This document shows positions 43,603 to 54,443 of a DNA stretch of 64,000 nucleotides, in pieces. Position 1 is the first letter of the stretch, and every line of letters begins with the position of its first letter. Origin of the DNA: DASSQJ01 sp963772645 (lineage in GTDB: Bacteria > Actinomycetota > Actinomycetes > Actinomycetales > Dermatophilaceae); contig CAVYYD010000011.1 in NCBI GenBank assembly GCA_963772645.1, forward strand, positions 186,001 through 250,000. The letters run 5' to 3'. The notes under the pieces were generated by a model. That model did no database searches. It was not told the DNA's origin and saw only the letters and a list, made by a program, of their open reading frames with translations. A program made the translations under genes and the position numbers.

Positions 43603-43640
43603 GCGTGACCCGGGACCGACCGGTCGGGTATGACTGGGGG

Positions 43641-44522
43641 ATGACCTCACTGCGTGTCGGCCTCAAGCTCAGCCAGAACGCCACGATCGACCAGCTCCGG
43701 GCCTTCTGGCGCCTCGCCGACGACGCCGGCGCCGACTCCTGCTGGGTGATGGACCACTTCGCCACCCTCGGCGACCGCGACGACGGGCCCATCTTCGAGA
43801 CGTGGACGATGCTCGCCTCGATGGCCGAGGTGACGACCCGCACCCGGATCGGCTGCGCCGTCGTCGGCAACACCTACCGGCATCCCGGGGTGCTGGCGAA
43901 GATGGCGGTGACCGTCGACCACCTGTCCGGTGGCCGGCTGGACTTCGGCATCGGCGCCGGCTGGGCCGAGAACGAGCACACGATGCTGGGGCTCCGGTTC
44001 GGGACGCGGGGCGAACGGGCCGACCGGCTCGAGGAGAGCCTGCAGGTCATCCGGTCGCTGTGGACCCAGCCGCGCACCACGTTCACCGGTGAGCACTACC
44101 GCCTCCAGGACGCGGTCGCCGAGCCGAAGCCGGTGCAGCGCCCGCACCCGCCGATCTGGGTCGGGGGCTCCGGGCCGAAGCGGACGCTGCGGATCGCGGC
44201 CGAGCACGCCGACGTGTGGAACGCCGCCGGCGGCAGCCCGCAGGAGGTCGCCGCGTCCTCGGCCATCCTCGACGAGCACTGCGCCGCCGTGGGCCGCGAC
44301 CCCGGCGAGATCCGCCGCTCGGTGCAGCTCGGGGTGGGGGCCGAGACGGTCGACGAGGTCCTCGACACCGCGGGCTCCTACGTGGAGGTCGGCGTCACCG
44401 ACCTCATCCTCATCGTCCGTGGCGAGGACCCGGTGGCGGTCGGCGAGCAGGTGGCCTCCCGGGTGCCCGCGCTGCACGAGCTCGGCCGGGGTGAGGAACC
44501 CGTCGTCCCCGCGGGCCGCTGA
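43641..44522 (+). CDS. LLM-class F420-dependent oxidoreductase
   Basis: A 293-aa TIM-barrel luciferase-like monooxygenase family protein (DSCWVMDHF, RTRIGCAVVGNTYRHPGVLAKM, GRLDFGIGAGW). Members of this subgroup use coenzyme F420 or FMN. ATG 43641. It is intact although genes on both sides are frameshifted, and it is divergent from the TetR gene, so it might share its control. Confidence 0.9.
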   Translation: MTSLRVGLKLSQNATIDQLRAFWRLADDAGADSCWVMDHFATLGDRDDGPIFETWTMLASMAEVTTRTRIGCAVVGNTYRHPGVLAKMAVTVDHLSGGRLDFGIGAGWAENEHTMLGLRFGTRGERADRLEESLQVIRSLWTQPRTTFTGEHYRLQDAVAEPKPVQRPHPPIWVGGSGPKRTLRIAAEHADVWNAAGGSPQEVAASSAILDEHCAAVGRDPGEIRRSVQLGVGAETVDEVLDTAGSYVEVGVTDLILIVRGEDPVAVGEQVASRVPALHELGRGEEPVVPAGR

Positions 44523-44555
44523 CGGTCCGCGGCCCCGCGTGGGACGCTGGGAGCC

Positions 44556-46293
44556 ATGAGCACCACCGACGGTGACCGCGCCGAGGCCCTGCTGCGTCGC
44601 ATCCGGGAGGCGGTCATCGGCGAGGACCACGTCATGCGGACGCCCTACGGCGCCCGCCGGGTCACCTACGCCGACTACACGGCCTCCGGGCGGGCCCTGG
44701 CCTTCATCGAGGACTTCATCCGGGACGAGGTGCTGCCCGGCTACGCCAACACCCACACCGAGTCCAGTGGCACCGGCCTGCAGACGACCCGGTTGCGCGA
44801 GGACGCCCGCCGCATCATCCGGGACGCCGTGCACGGCGACGAGGACACCGTCGTGGTGTTCACCGGCTCCGGCTGCACCGGCAGCCATCGACAAGCTGAT
44901 CGGCGTCCTCGGGCTGCGCATCCCGAGCGCCCTCGAGGACCGCTGGCACCTGAGCGAGCACATCCCGCGCCGAGGAGCGCCCGGTCGTGTTCATCGGCCC
45001 GTACGAGCACCACAGCAACGAGCTCCCGTGGCGGGAGACGATCGCCGACGTCGTCACGATCCGCGAGGACGCCGACGGCGAGATCTGCCAGGACACCCTG
45101 CGGGCCGCGCTGGAGCGGTACGCCGGGCGTCCGCTGAAGATCGGCTCGTTCAGCGCGGCGAGCAACGTCACCGGCATCGTCTCGGACACCCACGGCATCT
45201 CGACGCTGCTCCACGAGCACGGTGCGCTGGCCTTCTGGGACTTCGCCGCGGCCGGCTCCGTACGTCGACATCGAGATGACCGCGCCCGCCGGGGACGGAC
45301 CGCGTGCCGCCAAGGACGCCGTCTTCCTCTCCCCGCACAAGTTCATCGGCGGCCCCTCGACCCCGGGGGTGCTCGTCGCCCGGCGCCAGCTCTTCACGAA
45401 CCGGGTCCCGGTCGTGCCCGGGGGCGGCACGGTGGCCTACGTCAACCCCGAGGACCACGCCTACCTCGAGGACGTCGCCCACCGGGAGGAGGGCGGCACC
45501 CCGGCGATCATCGAGTCGGTGCGGGCCGGGCTGGTCTTCCAGCTCAAGGAGGCCGTCGGCGTCGAGACGATCCGGGCGCGGGAGGAGCGCTTCCTGCGGC
45601 GGGCCGTCGGACGCCTGGCGCCAGGAGCCGGCGATCGAGATCCTCGGCAACCTCGACGCCCCCCGGCTCTCGATCGTCTCCTTCGTCCTGCGGTCGCCGT
45701 CCGGCAGCTACCTGCACCACAACTTCGTCGTCGCGGTGCTCAACGACCTCTTCGGCATACAGTCGCGCGGCGGCTGCTCGTGCGCCGGGCCGTACGGGCA
45801 CCGGCTGCTCGGCATCGACATCGAGCGCAGCCACGAGTTCGAGCGCGAGATCACCGGCGGGTGCGAGGGGATCAAGCCGGGCTGGGTCCGGGTGAACTTC
45901 AACTACTTCATCTCCGACACCGTCGCCGACTACGTCGTCGAGGCGGTCCGGATGGTCGCCCGCGACGGCTGGCGGCTGCTCGGCGACTATGTCTTCGAGC
46001 CCGGCGCCCGGGCGGTGGCGGCACCGAGAGGGCGTCGTCGAGCCGGCCATCCGCCTCGCCGACGTGCGCTACGAGCGACGACGGGACGGTGCGGATGCCG
46101 AGCGCCGACGCCACGGCGGGGCGAGGAGGTGCTCGCCGAGCAGCTGCGCGAGGGGGCCCGGATCCTCGCCGCGGCGACGCCGCCCGCCGCCGGCCACGAC
46201 GAGCACGTCTCGGTCGACTTCGAGCACCTGCGCTGGTTCGACCTGCCCGAGGGCAGCATCGTCACGACGTCCCGACCGGTCGGCCCTCGATGA
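44556..46293 (+). pseudogene. Class V aminotransferase (cysteine desulfurase-like fold), seven frameshifts
   Basis: A PLP enzyme whose pieces read well in turn: VTYADYTASGRALAFIEDFI, IDKLIGVLGLRIPSAL, FIGPYEHHSNELPWRE, the PLP lysine in SPHKFIGGPSTPGVLV, and GCSCAGPYGHRLLGID. Single-base insertions are needed near 44883, 44968, 45257, 45610, 46027, 46073 and 46119 to link them. Restored length is about 575 aa. All seven are +1 changes in GC-rich words, which suggests assembly or sequencing error. Related to selenocysteine lyase/cysteine desulfurase-like proteins; substrate unknown. Confidence 0.85.
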
Positions 46294-46596
46294 CGGCGCT
46301 CACCTCGAGCGGCCCGTAGAGGTGGGGGAAGCGCTCCTCGGAGCCCGGGTGCGGCGCCTCCCAGCGCAGCCGTGCGGTGAGCCGCCGCGGGTCGACGGCG
46401 AGGAGCACGAGCCCACCGTCGTGGTCGGCGTAGAACCGCTCGAGGACGCCGGGCCACTGCTCGGCCGTCGCGAGGTGGACGAAACCGACCTCGGCGAGCG
46501 ACCGGCCCCGGGTCGAGCGTTCGTACCGCCCGGTGGACTGGGCCGCGAGCCAGTCTCCGCCTCGGCGACGTGGAAGAGGGTGTCGTGCGAGGTCAT
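46262..46596 (-). pseudogene. DUF952 family protein with one frameshift
   Basis: About 110 residues of a DUF952 protein: MTSHDTLFHVAEA in one frame, then DWLAAQSTGRYERSTRGRSL and FVHLATAEQWPGVLERFYAD in the next, with a one-base loss near 46555. The function of DUF952 is unknown. Its ATG overlaps the stop of the HAD gene (ATGA), and its 3' end overlaps the convergent aminotransferase by 32 nt. Confidence 0.8.
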
Positions 46597-47399
46597 CGGC
46601 CGGCGTCGGGGCCGAGCTCGCCGACGAGCGGCACGAGGTCGGCGACGGAGTCGACGATGCGGGTGGGCCGGTAGGGGAACCGCTCGACGTCACCGGGCCG
46701 GGTCGAGCCGGTCGAGACCAGGACGGTGCGCAGCCCGGCCTCGAGCCCGCTGACGACGTCGGTGTCCATCCGGTCCCCGACCATCACCGTGGTCTCCGAG
46801 TGTGCCTGCAGCCGGTTGAGCGCGCTGCGCATCATCAGCGGGTTGGGCTTGCCGACGAAGTACGGCGAGCGCCCCGTGGCCGTGCTGATCAGGGCGGCCA
46901 CCGACCCGGTGGCCGGGAGCGTGCCGGCCGCGCTCGGCCCGCTCGGGTCGGGGTTGGTGGCGATGAACCGGGCGCCGGCCTCGATGAGCCGGATGGCCTT
47001 GGTGATCGCCTCGAAGGAGTAGGTCCGGGTCTCGCCGAGGACGACGTAGTCGGGGTCGCGGTCGGAGAGGACGTACCCGACGTCGTGCATCGCCGTGGTG
47101 AGCCCGGCCTCGCCGACGACGAACGCCGTGCCGTTCGGCCGCTGGTCGGCCAGGAAGTCCGCGGTCGCCAGCGCGGAGGTCCAGATGGCGTCCTCGGGGA
47201 CGTCGATCCCGCTGCGCAGCAGCCGCGCGCGTAGGTCGCGGGGGGTGAAGATCGAGTTGTTCGTCAGGACGAGGAAGGCCCGGCCGGAGGCCTTGAGCGT
47301 CTCGACGAACTCGGCGGCGCCGGGGATCGCGTCCTCCTCGTGGACGAGGACCCCGTCCATGTCGGTGAGCCAGGTGTCGATCCGGCGGATGGGCGTCAT
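46593..47399 (-). CDS. HAD-IIA family sugar-phosphatase-like hydrolase (NagD type)
   Basis: A 268-aa HAD hydrolase: motif I WLTDMDGVLVHE, the Ser/Thr motif VLTNNS, Lys in VGKPNPLMM and motif IV GDRMDTDVVSG. NagD-like enzymes remove phosphate from small sugars or nucleotides. Overlaps the DUF952 gene by 4 nt downstream. Confidence 0.93.
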   Translation of the reverse strand: MTPIRRIDTWLTDMDGVLVHEEDAIPGAAEFVETLKASGRAFLVLTNNSIFTPRDLRARLLRSGIDVPEDAIWTSALATADFLADQRPNGTAFVVGEAGLTTAMHDVGYVLSDRDPDYVVLGETRTYSFEAITKAIRLIEAGARFIATNPDPSGPSAAGTLPATGSVAALISTATGRSPYFVGKPNPLMMRSALNRLQAHSETTVMVGDRMDTDVVSGLEAGLRTVLVSTGSTRPGDVERFPYRPTRIVDSVADLVPLVGELGPDAGR

Positions 47400-47434
47400 G
47401 GGCCCATTGTGCTGCCCACGGCTAGCGTGGCGCC

Positions 47435-47932
47435 GTGTCGACCCCGCGCCTCACCGATATCCGCCCCGCCCGCCCGGACGACGTGCCGGTCATCCTGCGG
47501 CTCGTGCGCGAGCTCGCCGAGTACGAGAAGGCCCTCGACGAGGTCGAGATGACCCCGGAGCAGCTGGCCGCCGCGCTGTTCCCGGGCGAGGGCGCCCCGG
47601 CCACCTTCGCCCACGTCGCCGAGGTCGACGGCGAGGTCGTCGGGACGGCCCTGTGGTTCCTGTCGTTCTCGACGTGGACCGGCACCCACGGCATCTGGCT
47701 CGAGGACCTCTACGTCTCGCCGGCGCACCGGGGGCTCGGCCTCGGTCAGGAGCTGCTGCGGACCCTGGCCGGGGTCTGCGTCGAGCGCGGGTACCAGCGG
47801 CTCGAGTGGTGGGTGCTGGACTGGAACGCCCCGAGCATCGGGTTCTACGAGTCGATCGGCGCGCTGGCCCAGGACGAGTGGACCCGCTTCCGACTCGACG
47901 GCCCGGCGCTCGCGGCCCACGCCTCGCGCTGA
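47435..47932 (+). CDS. GNAT acetyltransferase (diamine N-acetyltransferase-like)
   Basis: A 165-aa GCN5-type acetyltransferase. The acetyl-CoA loop is VSPAHRGLGLGQELL; YEKALDEVEMTPEQL and the LEWWVLDWNAPSIGFYESIGA end match the spermidine/thialysine acetyltransferase branch. GTG 47435. Divergent from the HAD gene with a 35-bp gap. Confidence 0.9.
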   Translation: MSTPRLTDIRPARPDDVPVILRLVRELAEYEKALDEVEMTPEQLAAALFPGEGAPATFAHVAEVDGEVVGTALWFLSFSTWTGTHGIWLEDLYVSPAHRGLGLGQELLRTLAGVCVERGYQRLEWWVLDWNAPSIGFYESIGALAQDEWTRFRLDGPALAAHASR

Positions 47933-47948
47933 CCCGCGCGGCCGCCGC

Positions 47949-50033
<2,085 letters not shown>

Positions 50034-50063
50034 GCTCCGAGGTTAGTGGTGCTGCGGATCGGG

Positions 50064-50693
50064 TCAGTCCGCGAGCATCACGGCCTGCATGAAGCGGGTG
50101 GCGGTCTCGACGAGGGCGTCGGCCGGCTCCTCGCCCGGGGACTCCAGGGCCCGCAGGGCGACCTCGTTGAGGCCGCCGACCACGCAGACCGCCTCGAGGT
50201 GGCTGACCGACCGCACCTCGGTGCCGGCGGCGGCCGCCTGCGCGAGCATCCGCTGCAGCGTCTCGGCGTGCCGGTCGACGACCTCACGCCGCGCCGCCAC
50301 CCCTCGCTCCCCGACCGTCGTCACGTCGACGACGTGGGCCCGGCCCAGGGCCCGGTCGTGGAGCAGGAAGCTGAGGAAGGCGCGGGCGGCGGCCTGGAGC
50401 TGGACGGTGGCGGGCGCCGAGCCCGGTGAGAGCGCGGCCTCGACGGCCTCCATCAGCTCGGCGCTGCGGGACCGGTAGAGCGCGAGGAAGCAGTCCTCCT
50501 TGTCCGTGAAGTGCTCGTAGAACGTCCGCTTCGAGGTCCCGGCGAGCCGCGCCACGTCGGCGATCGTCGTCGCCGCGAGGCCCTTCTCGGCGACGGCTGC
50601 GGCGAGCCCCGACTCGAGCCGTTCGCGCACCGTCCGGGCGTGCTCGTCGGTGGCCGGGACGGCCCGGCCGAGGGCGCGGTTCGTGGGTGCCAT
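50064..50693 (-). CDS. TetR-family regulator of the YhgE/Pip locus
   Basis: A 209-aa repressor with the helix-turn-helix TTIADVARLAGTSKRTFYEHF and a long helical ligand domain. It is divergent from the two-gene export locus and flanks two strong palindromes at 50698-50737, so it probably represses both directions. Confidence 0.93.
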   Translation of the reverse strand: MAPTNRALGRAVPATDEHARTVRERLESGLAAAVAEKGLAATTIADVARLAGTSKRTFYEHFTDKEDCFLALYRSRSAELMEAVEAALSPGSAPATVQLQAAARAFLSFLLHDRALGRAHVVDVTTVGERGVAARREVVDRHAETLQRMLAQAAAAGTEVRSVSHLEAVCVVGGLNEVALRALESPGEEPADALVETATRFMQAVMLAD

Positions 50694-50697
50694 GGTC

Positions 50698-50737
50698 GGT
50701 ACTGTACAGTACCACTTCTGGTACCCGAAGGTACCAG
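50698..50737. promoter_or_regulatory. Twin palindromic TetR operators
   Basis: GGTACTGTACAGTACC (50698-50713) is a perfect 16-bp palindrome; CTGGTAC-CCGAAG-GTACCAG (50718-50737) is a 20-bp interrupted one. Both share GGTAC/GTACC. The first touches the TetR start codon region. Confidence 0.8.
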
Positions 50738-50763
50738 TCCCGTCGCACCTCGAAGGAGACGCC

Positions 50764-51384
50764 ATGGAGCTCGTCGCCGACGCCGTCGGTGTCGCTGGGG
50801 CCCGGAGCGCGCTGCTGCAACCGACCTCGTTCGTCGCCCCCTCCGCCCGGGTCACCGTGGTCGCCGGCGACCCCGGCCACGGCCAGGTCGCACTCGCCCT
50901 GGCCCTCGGCGGCCGCATCCCCCTGGCCACCGGCTCGGTGCTGGTCGACGGCGTCGGGGCGCCGGCAATGCGTGCCCGGCACGTGGCCCTCGTCGACGTC
51001 CCCGAGGTCTCGGCCCCGGAGGAGGGCCTGGCCCTGCACCACGTCCTCGCCGAGGAGCTCGCGTTCGCCGGCCGGCCCTCGGGGCGGGCGGCGGTCGCCC
51101 GCTTCCTCGCCGACCACGGCATCCTCGTTCCCGCCCGGACCCGCTTCGAGGAGCTCGACCCGGCCGACCGGGTCCGGGTGCTCGTCCACGCCGCGGCCGA
51201 GCGCACGGCCACCCGGGTGCTCGTCGTCGCCGGCCCGGACCGGCGCGGCGGCGACCCGCACGTCTGGTGGCCCGAGCTCACCCGGCTGGCTGCCGGCGGG
51301 CTGACCGTCGTCGCCCTGGTCAGCCACCCGACGCTCCGCCAGCTCGACCCGCCGCTCCGCGCCGAGCTGGGGGTGGCGGCATGA
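50764..51384 (+). CDS. Degenerate ABC-type ATPase-like protein paired with YhgE/Pip
   Basis: A 206-aa protein with the outline of an ABC ATPase, but the Walker A place reads GDPGHGQVALALALG without the Lys-Ser/Thr, and the signature place FEELDPADRVRVLVHAAAE keeps only the helix. It probably cannot hydrolyse ATP. GGAGA precedes ATG 50764, and its end overlaps the YhgE/Pip gene by 4 nt. It may serve as a regulatory or structural partner. Confidence 0.75.
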   Translation: MELVADAVGVAGARSALLQPTSFVAPSARVTVVAGDPGHGQVALALALGGRIPLATGSVLVDGVGAPAMRARHVALVDVPEVSAPEEGLALHHVLAEELAFAGRPSGRAAVARFLADHGILVPARTRFEELDPADRVRVLVHAAAERTATRVLVVAGPDRRGGDPHVWWPELTRLAAGGLTVVALVSHPTLRQLDPPLRAELGVAA

Positions 51385-53360
51385 CGGCGCTGCGCCTGGC
51401 CCTCACCGAGCTGCGCCGGATCGGGGCCAGCCGGACCGGCCGGCTGGCGCTCGTGGCGATGGTCCTCGTGCCGTCGATCTACGGGGGCCTCTACCTCTAC
51501 GCCAACCACGATCCCTACGGCCGGCTCGCGCAGGTACCCGCCGCCCTCGTCGTCGAGGACCGGGGCACGACCCTGGCCACCGGCGAACGGCTCAGCGTCG
51601 GTGGGGACGTCGCGGCCAGCCTCGTCGCCAACGCCACCTTCGACTGGACCCGCACCGACCGCGCCGCCGCCGAGCGTGGCCTCGCCGACGGCGAGTACGA
51701 CCTCGTCCTCGCCCTGCCCGCAGACTTCTCCGCCGACCTCGCCTCGAGCGCCGGGCCGGACCCGCGGCAGGCGACCCTCGAGATCGCCACCGACGACGCC
51801 AACGGGTACCTCGCCCGCACCATCGCCAACACCCTCGTCGAGCAGGTCACCGCCTCCGTGGCCGAGCAGGTGAGCCGCACCGCGGCGAGCCGCTTCCTCG
51901 AGGGCTTCGCCGACCTCCACGCCGAGGTGACCACGGCGGCCGGCGGGGCCCGGCGGCTGGCCGACGCCGCCGGCACCGCCGCCGCCGTCGTCCATGACCT
52001 CGCCGGAGGGGCCGACCGGCTCGTCGCGGGCGAGCAGCGGCTCGTCGACGGCACCGACCGGCTCGCCCCGGCGGCGCGACGGCTCGCCTCCGCCCTGGGG
52101 GCGCTCGAGTCCTCGACGGCCGGCCTTCCGGACCGGACCGCGCAGCTCGCCGAGGGCGCGCGGCAGGTCGCTGCCGGGGACGCGAAGGTCGCGGCGGCCG
52201 GCCACCGGGTCGCCGACGCCGCCGACACACTCGTCGGGGACCTCACCACCGAGCGCGGACGGCTGGCCGACCAGCTCCGGGCGGCAGGGTTCACCGACAC
52301 CCAGGTCGCGACCGTGCTGGACCGGGTCGACGGGCTCGGCGGACCGGTCCGCGACGCCCACGACCAGGTCCGCCGGGCCTCCGCGGAGCTGGACCGCCTC
52401 TCCGCGGGCGCCGGCCGGGTCGCCGACGGCGCCGACCAGCTGGCCGCGGCCGCGCCCGCGCTGGCCGGCGGGGTCCGGCGGGCCGCGGCCGGCGGCGCCG
52501 CCCTGGCCTCGGGTGCCGGCGACCTCGCGACCGGCCAGCACGACGCCCTCGACGGGGCCGAGCGGCTGGCCTCCGGCGCCCACCGCCTCGACAGCGGCCT
52601 CGGCGAGCTCTCCGCCGGAGCCGACGACCTCGCCGCCGGCCTGGCCCGGGGGGCGCGGCGCATCCCCGACCCCTCACCGGCGCAGCGCCGGGCCCTGGCC
52701 GGGACGATCGCGAGCCCGGTCACCGTCGCCCACGACTCCGGCGCCACCGCCGGGAGCTACGGCGCCGGCCTGGCCCCGTTCTTCATGAGCCTCGCCCTGT
52801 GGATCGGCGGCTTCGTCCTGTTCACCCGGATGCGCCCGCTGTCGGCCCGGGCCCTCGTGGTCGGGCAGCCGGCCTGGCGGGTGGCGCTCGGTGGCTGGCT
52901 CGCCCCGGCCCTGCTCGGGGTGGCCCAGGCGGCGGTGGCCTACGGCGTCGTCGCCCTCGGGATCGGCATCGAGGTGGCCCACCCGCTGGCCCTCGTCGGC
53001 TTCATGGCCCTGGTCTCGCTGACCTTCGTCGCGATGATCCACGCGCTGATGGCCCGCCTCGGGGTGGTCGGGCAGTTCGTCGCGCTCGTCGTCATGGTGC
53101 TCCAGCTCGTCAGCGCCGGCGGGACCTTCCCGTGGCAGACCCTCCCGGCGCCGCTGTACCCGCTGCACCACGCGCTGCCGATGTCGTACGCCGTGGACGG
53201 AGTGCGCCGCCTCATGTACGGCGGGCCGCTCGCTCCGCTGGCGCTCGATCTCGCGGTGCTCGCCGGCTGGTTCGCGGGGGCGGTGCTCCTCGCGACGTGG
53301 GCCACCGGGCGGGCCCGGACCTGGACGGTGCGCCGGGTCAAGCCCGAGCTGACCGCCTGA
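51381..53360 (+). CDS. YhgE/Pip-domain membrane protein
   Basis: A 659-aa membrane protein: one N-terminal helix (about 20-40), a large external part with long helical repeats of the form GA..LA.GA..L (about 170-440), then five or six helices related to the ABC-2 permease fold. Such proteins are phage-infection proteins or ESX-like/virulence factor exporters. It is co-translated with the degenerate ATPase gene and controlled by the divergent TetR. Confidence 0.9.
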   Translation: MTALRLALTELRRIGASRTGRLALVAMVLVPSIYGGLYLYANHDPYGRLAQVPAALVVEDRGTTLATGERLSVGGDVAASLVANATFDWTRTDRAAAERGLADGEYDLVLALPADFSADLASSAGPDPRQATLEIATDDANGYLARTIANTLVEQVTASVAEQVSRTAASRFLEGFADLHAEVTTAAGGARRLADAAGTAAAVVHDLAGGADRLVAGEQRLVDGTDRLAPAARRLASALGALESSTAGLPDRTAQLAEGARQVAAGDAKVAAAGHRVADAADTLVGDLTTERGRLADQLRAAGFTDTQVATVLDRVDGLGGPVRDAHDQVRRASAELDRLSAGAGRVADGADQLAAAAPALAGGVRRAAAGGAALASGAGDLATGQHDALDGAERLASGAHRLDSGLGELSAGADDLAAGLARGARRIPDPSPAQRRALAGTIASPVTVAHDSGATAGSYGAGLAPFFMSLALWIGGFVLFTRMRPLSARALVVGQPAWRVALGGWLAPALLGVAQAAVAYGVVALGIGIEVAHPLALVGFMALVSLTFVAMIHALMARLGVVGQFVALVVMVLQLVSAGGTFPWQTLPAPLYPLHHALPMSYAVDGVRRLMYGGPLAPLALDLAVLAGWFAGAVLLATWATGRARTWTVRRVKPELTA

Positions 53361-53368
53361 GCGGTCAG
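53349..53368. terminator. Bidirectional hairpin over both stop codons
   Basis: CTGACCGC-CTGA-GCGGTCAG is a perfect 8-bp stem with a 4-nt loop. The loop carries the YhgE/Pip stop and the right arm carries the stop of the convergent quinone reductase. Confidence 0.6.
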
Positions 53369-54336
53369 GGGACGAGGAGGATCTTCCCGAGCGCGCGGCG
53401 TCCGTCGACCGCGGCGAGCGCGGCGACGACGTCGTCGAGGCGGCGCACCTCGCCGATGACCGGGTCGACGGCGCCGGACTCCATGAGCGGCACCAGCTCG
53501 TCCCACTGCCGCCGCAGGAAGGCCGACCCCGGGCCGGCTGGGTGGGTCCACCAGGCGCCCCAGCCGACGCCGACGACGGAGATGTTGTTGAGCAGCAGGC
53601 GGTTCACCCGCACCTCGGGGATCGAGCCCCCGGTGAACCCGATGACGAGGTGGCGGCCGCCGGGGGCCAGGCAGCGGAGGGAGTCGGTGAAGCGGTCGCC
53701 GCCCACGGGGTCGACGACGACGTCGACCCCCCGCCCCGAGGTCAGCTCCCCGACGGCGTCGCGGAACCCGTCGGCCCGGACCACCTCGTGGGCACCCGCC
53801 GCCCGTGCCACCGTGGCCTTGTCCTGCGTCGAGACGACCGCGAGCACCCGCGCACCCCAGGCGGCCGCGAGCTGCACGGCCGCGGTGCCGACCCCGCCCG
53901 CCGCGCCGTGCACGAGCACCGTCTCCCCGGCCCGCAGCGCCGCCCGTTCGCGGAGGGCGAAGTGGCAGGTCAGGTAGTTCATCGGCAGTGCGGCGCCCTG
54001 CTCGTAGGTCAGCGACCCCGGGAGCGGGAAGACCATCGCGGGGTCGGCCTCGACGACCTCGGCGAAGCCGCCGAGCACCGGGAACGCCGCAACCCGGTCA
54101 CCCTCGGCGAACCCTGTGCCGGCGGGCGCCGAGCGCACCCGCCCGGCCACCTCGGCGCCCGGGACGAAGGGGAGGTCGGGCGTCATCTGGTACTGGCCGC
54201 GGGTGAGGAGCACGTCGGGGAAGGCCACGCCGGCGGCGGCGACCTCGAGGACGACGCCCCCGCCGTCGGGCTCGGGGAGGTCGACCAGCTCCACGGCGTC
54301 GGGTCCGTCGAGCCGGGTCACCTGGGCTGCACGCAT
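53365..54336 (-). CDS. NADPH:quinone oxidoreductase-like MDR protein
   Basis: A 323-aa zinc-free medium-chain reductase with the cofactor motif VLVHGAAGGVGTAAVQLA and the quinone-oxidoreductase start GPDAVELVDLPEP. It likely reduces quinones or enoyl compounds with NADPH. ATG 54336. Confidence 0.92.
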   Translation of the reverse strand: MRAAQVTRLDGPDAVELVDLPEPDGGGVVLEVAAAGVAFPDVLLTRGQYQMTPDLPFVPGAEVAGRVRSAPAGTGFAEGDRVAAFPVLGGFAEVVEADPAMVFPLPGSLTYEQGAALPMNYLTCHFALRERAALRAGETVLVHGAAGGVGTAAVQLAAAWGARVLAVVSTQDKATVARAAGAHEVVRADGFRDAVGELTSGRGVDVVVDPVGGDRFTDSLRCLAPGGRHLVIGFTGGSIPEVRVNRLLLNNISVVGVGWGAWWTHPAGPGSAFLRRQWDELVPLMESGAVDPVIGEVRRLDDVVAALAAVDGRRALGKILLVP

Positions 54337-54443
54337 CGCCCCATCGTAGGGAGGTCGCCCCCCCGTCCCGCCGGCCGCGGTGGGCCGCCGGCCCCTCCCG
54401 CCCGGTGGGAATGCGCCGACCCGGCCTGGCTCTTGGACCTGGC

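Noticed and set aside
43624..43632. CGGGTATGA before the LLM gene as an operator half
   Set aside because: No left half-site is present; nearby TGCA repeats explain the region better.
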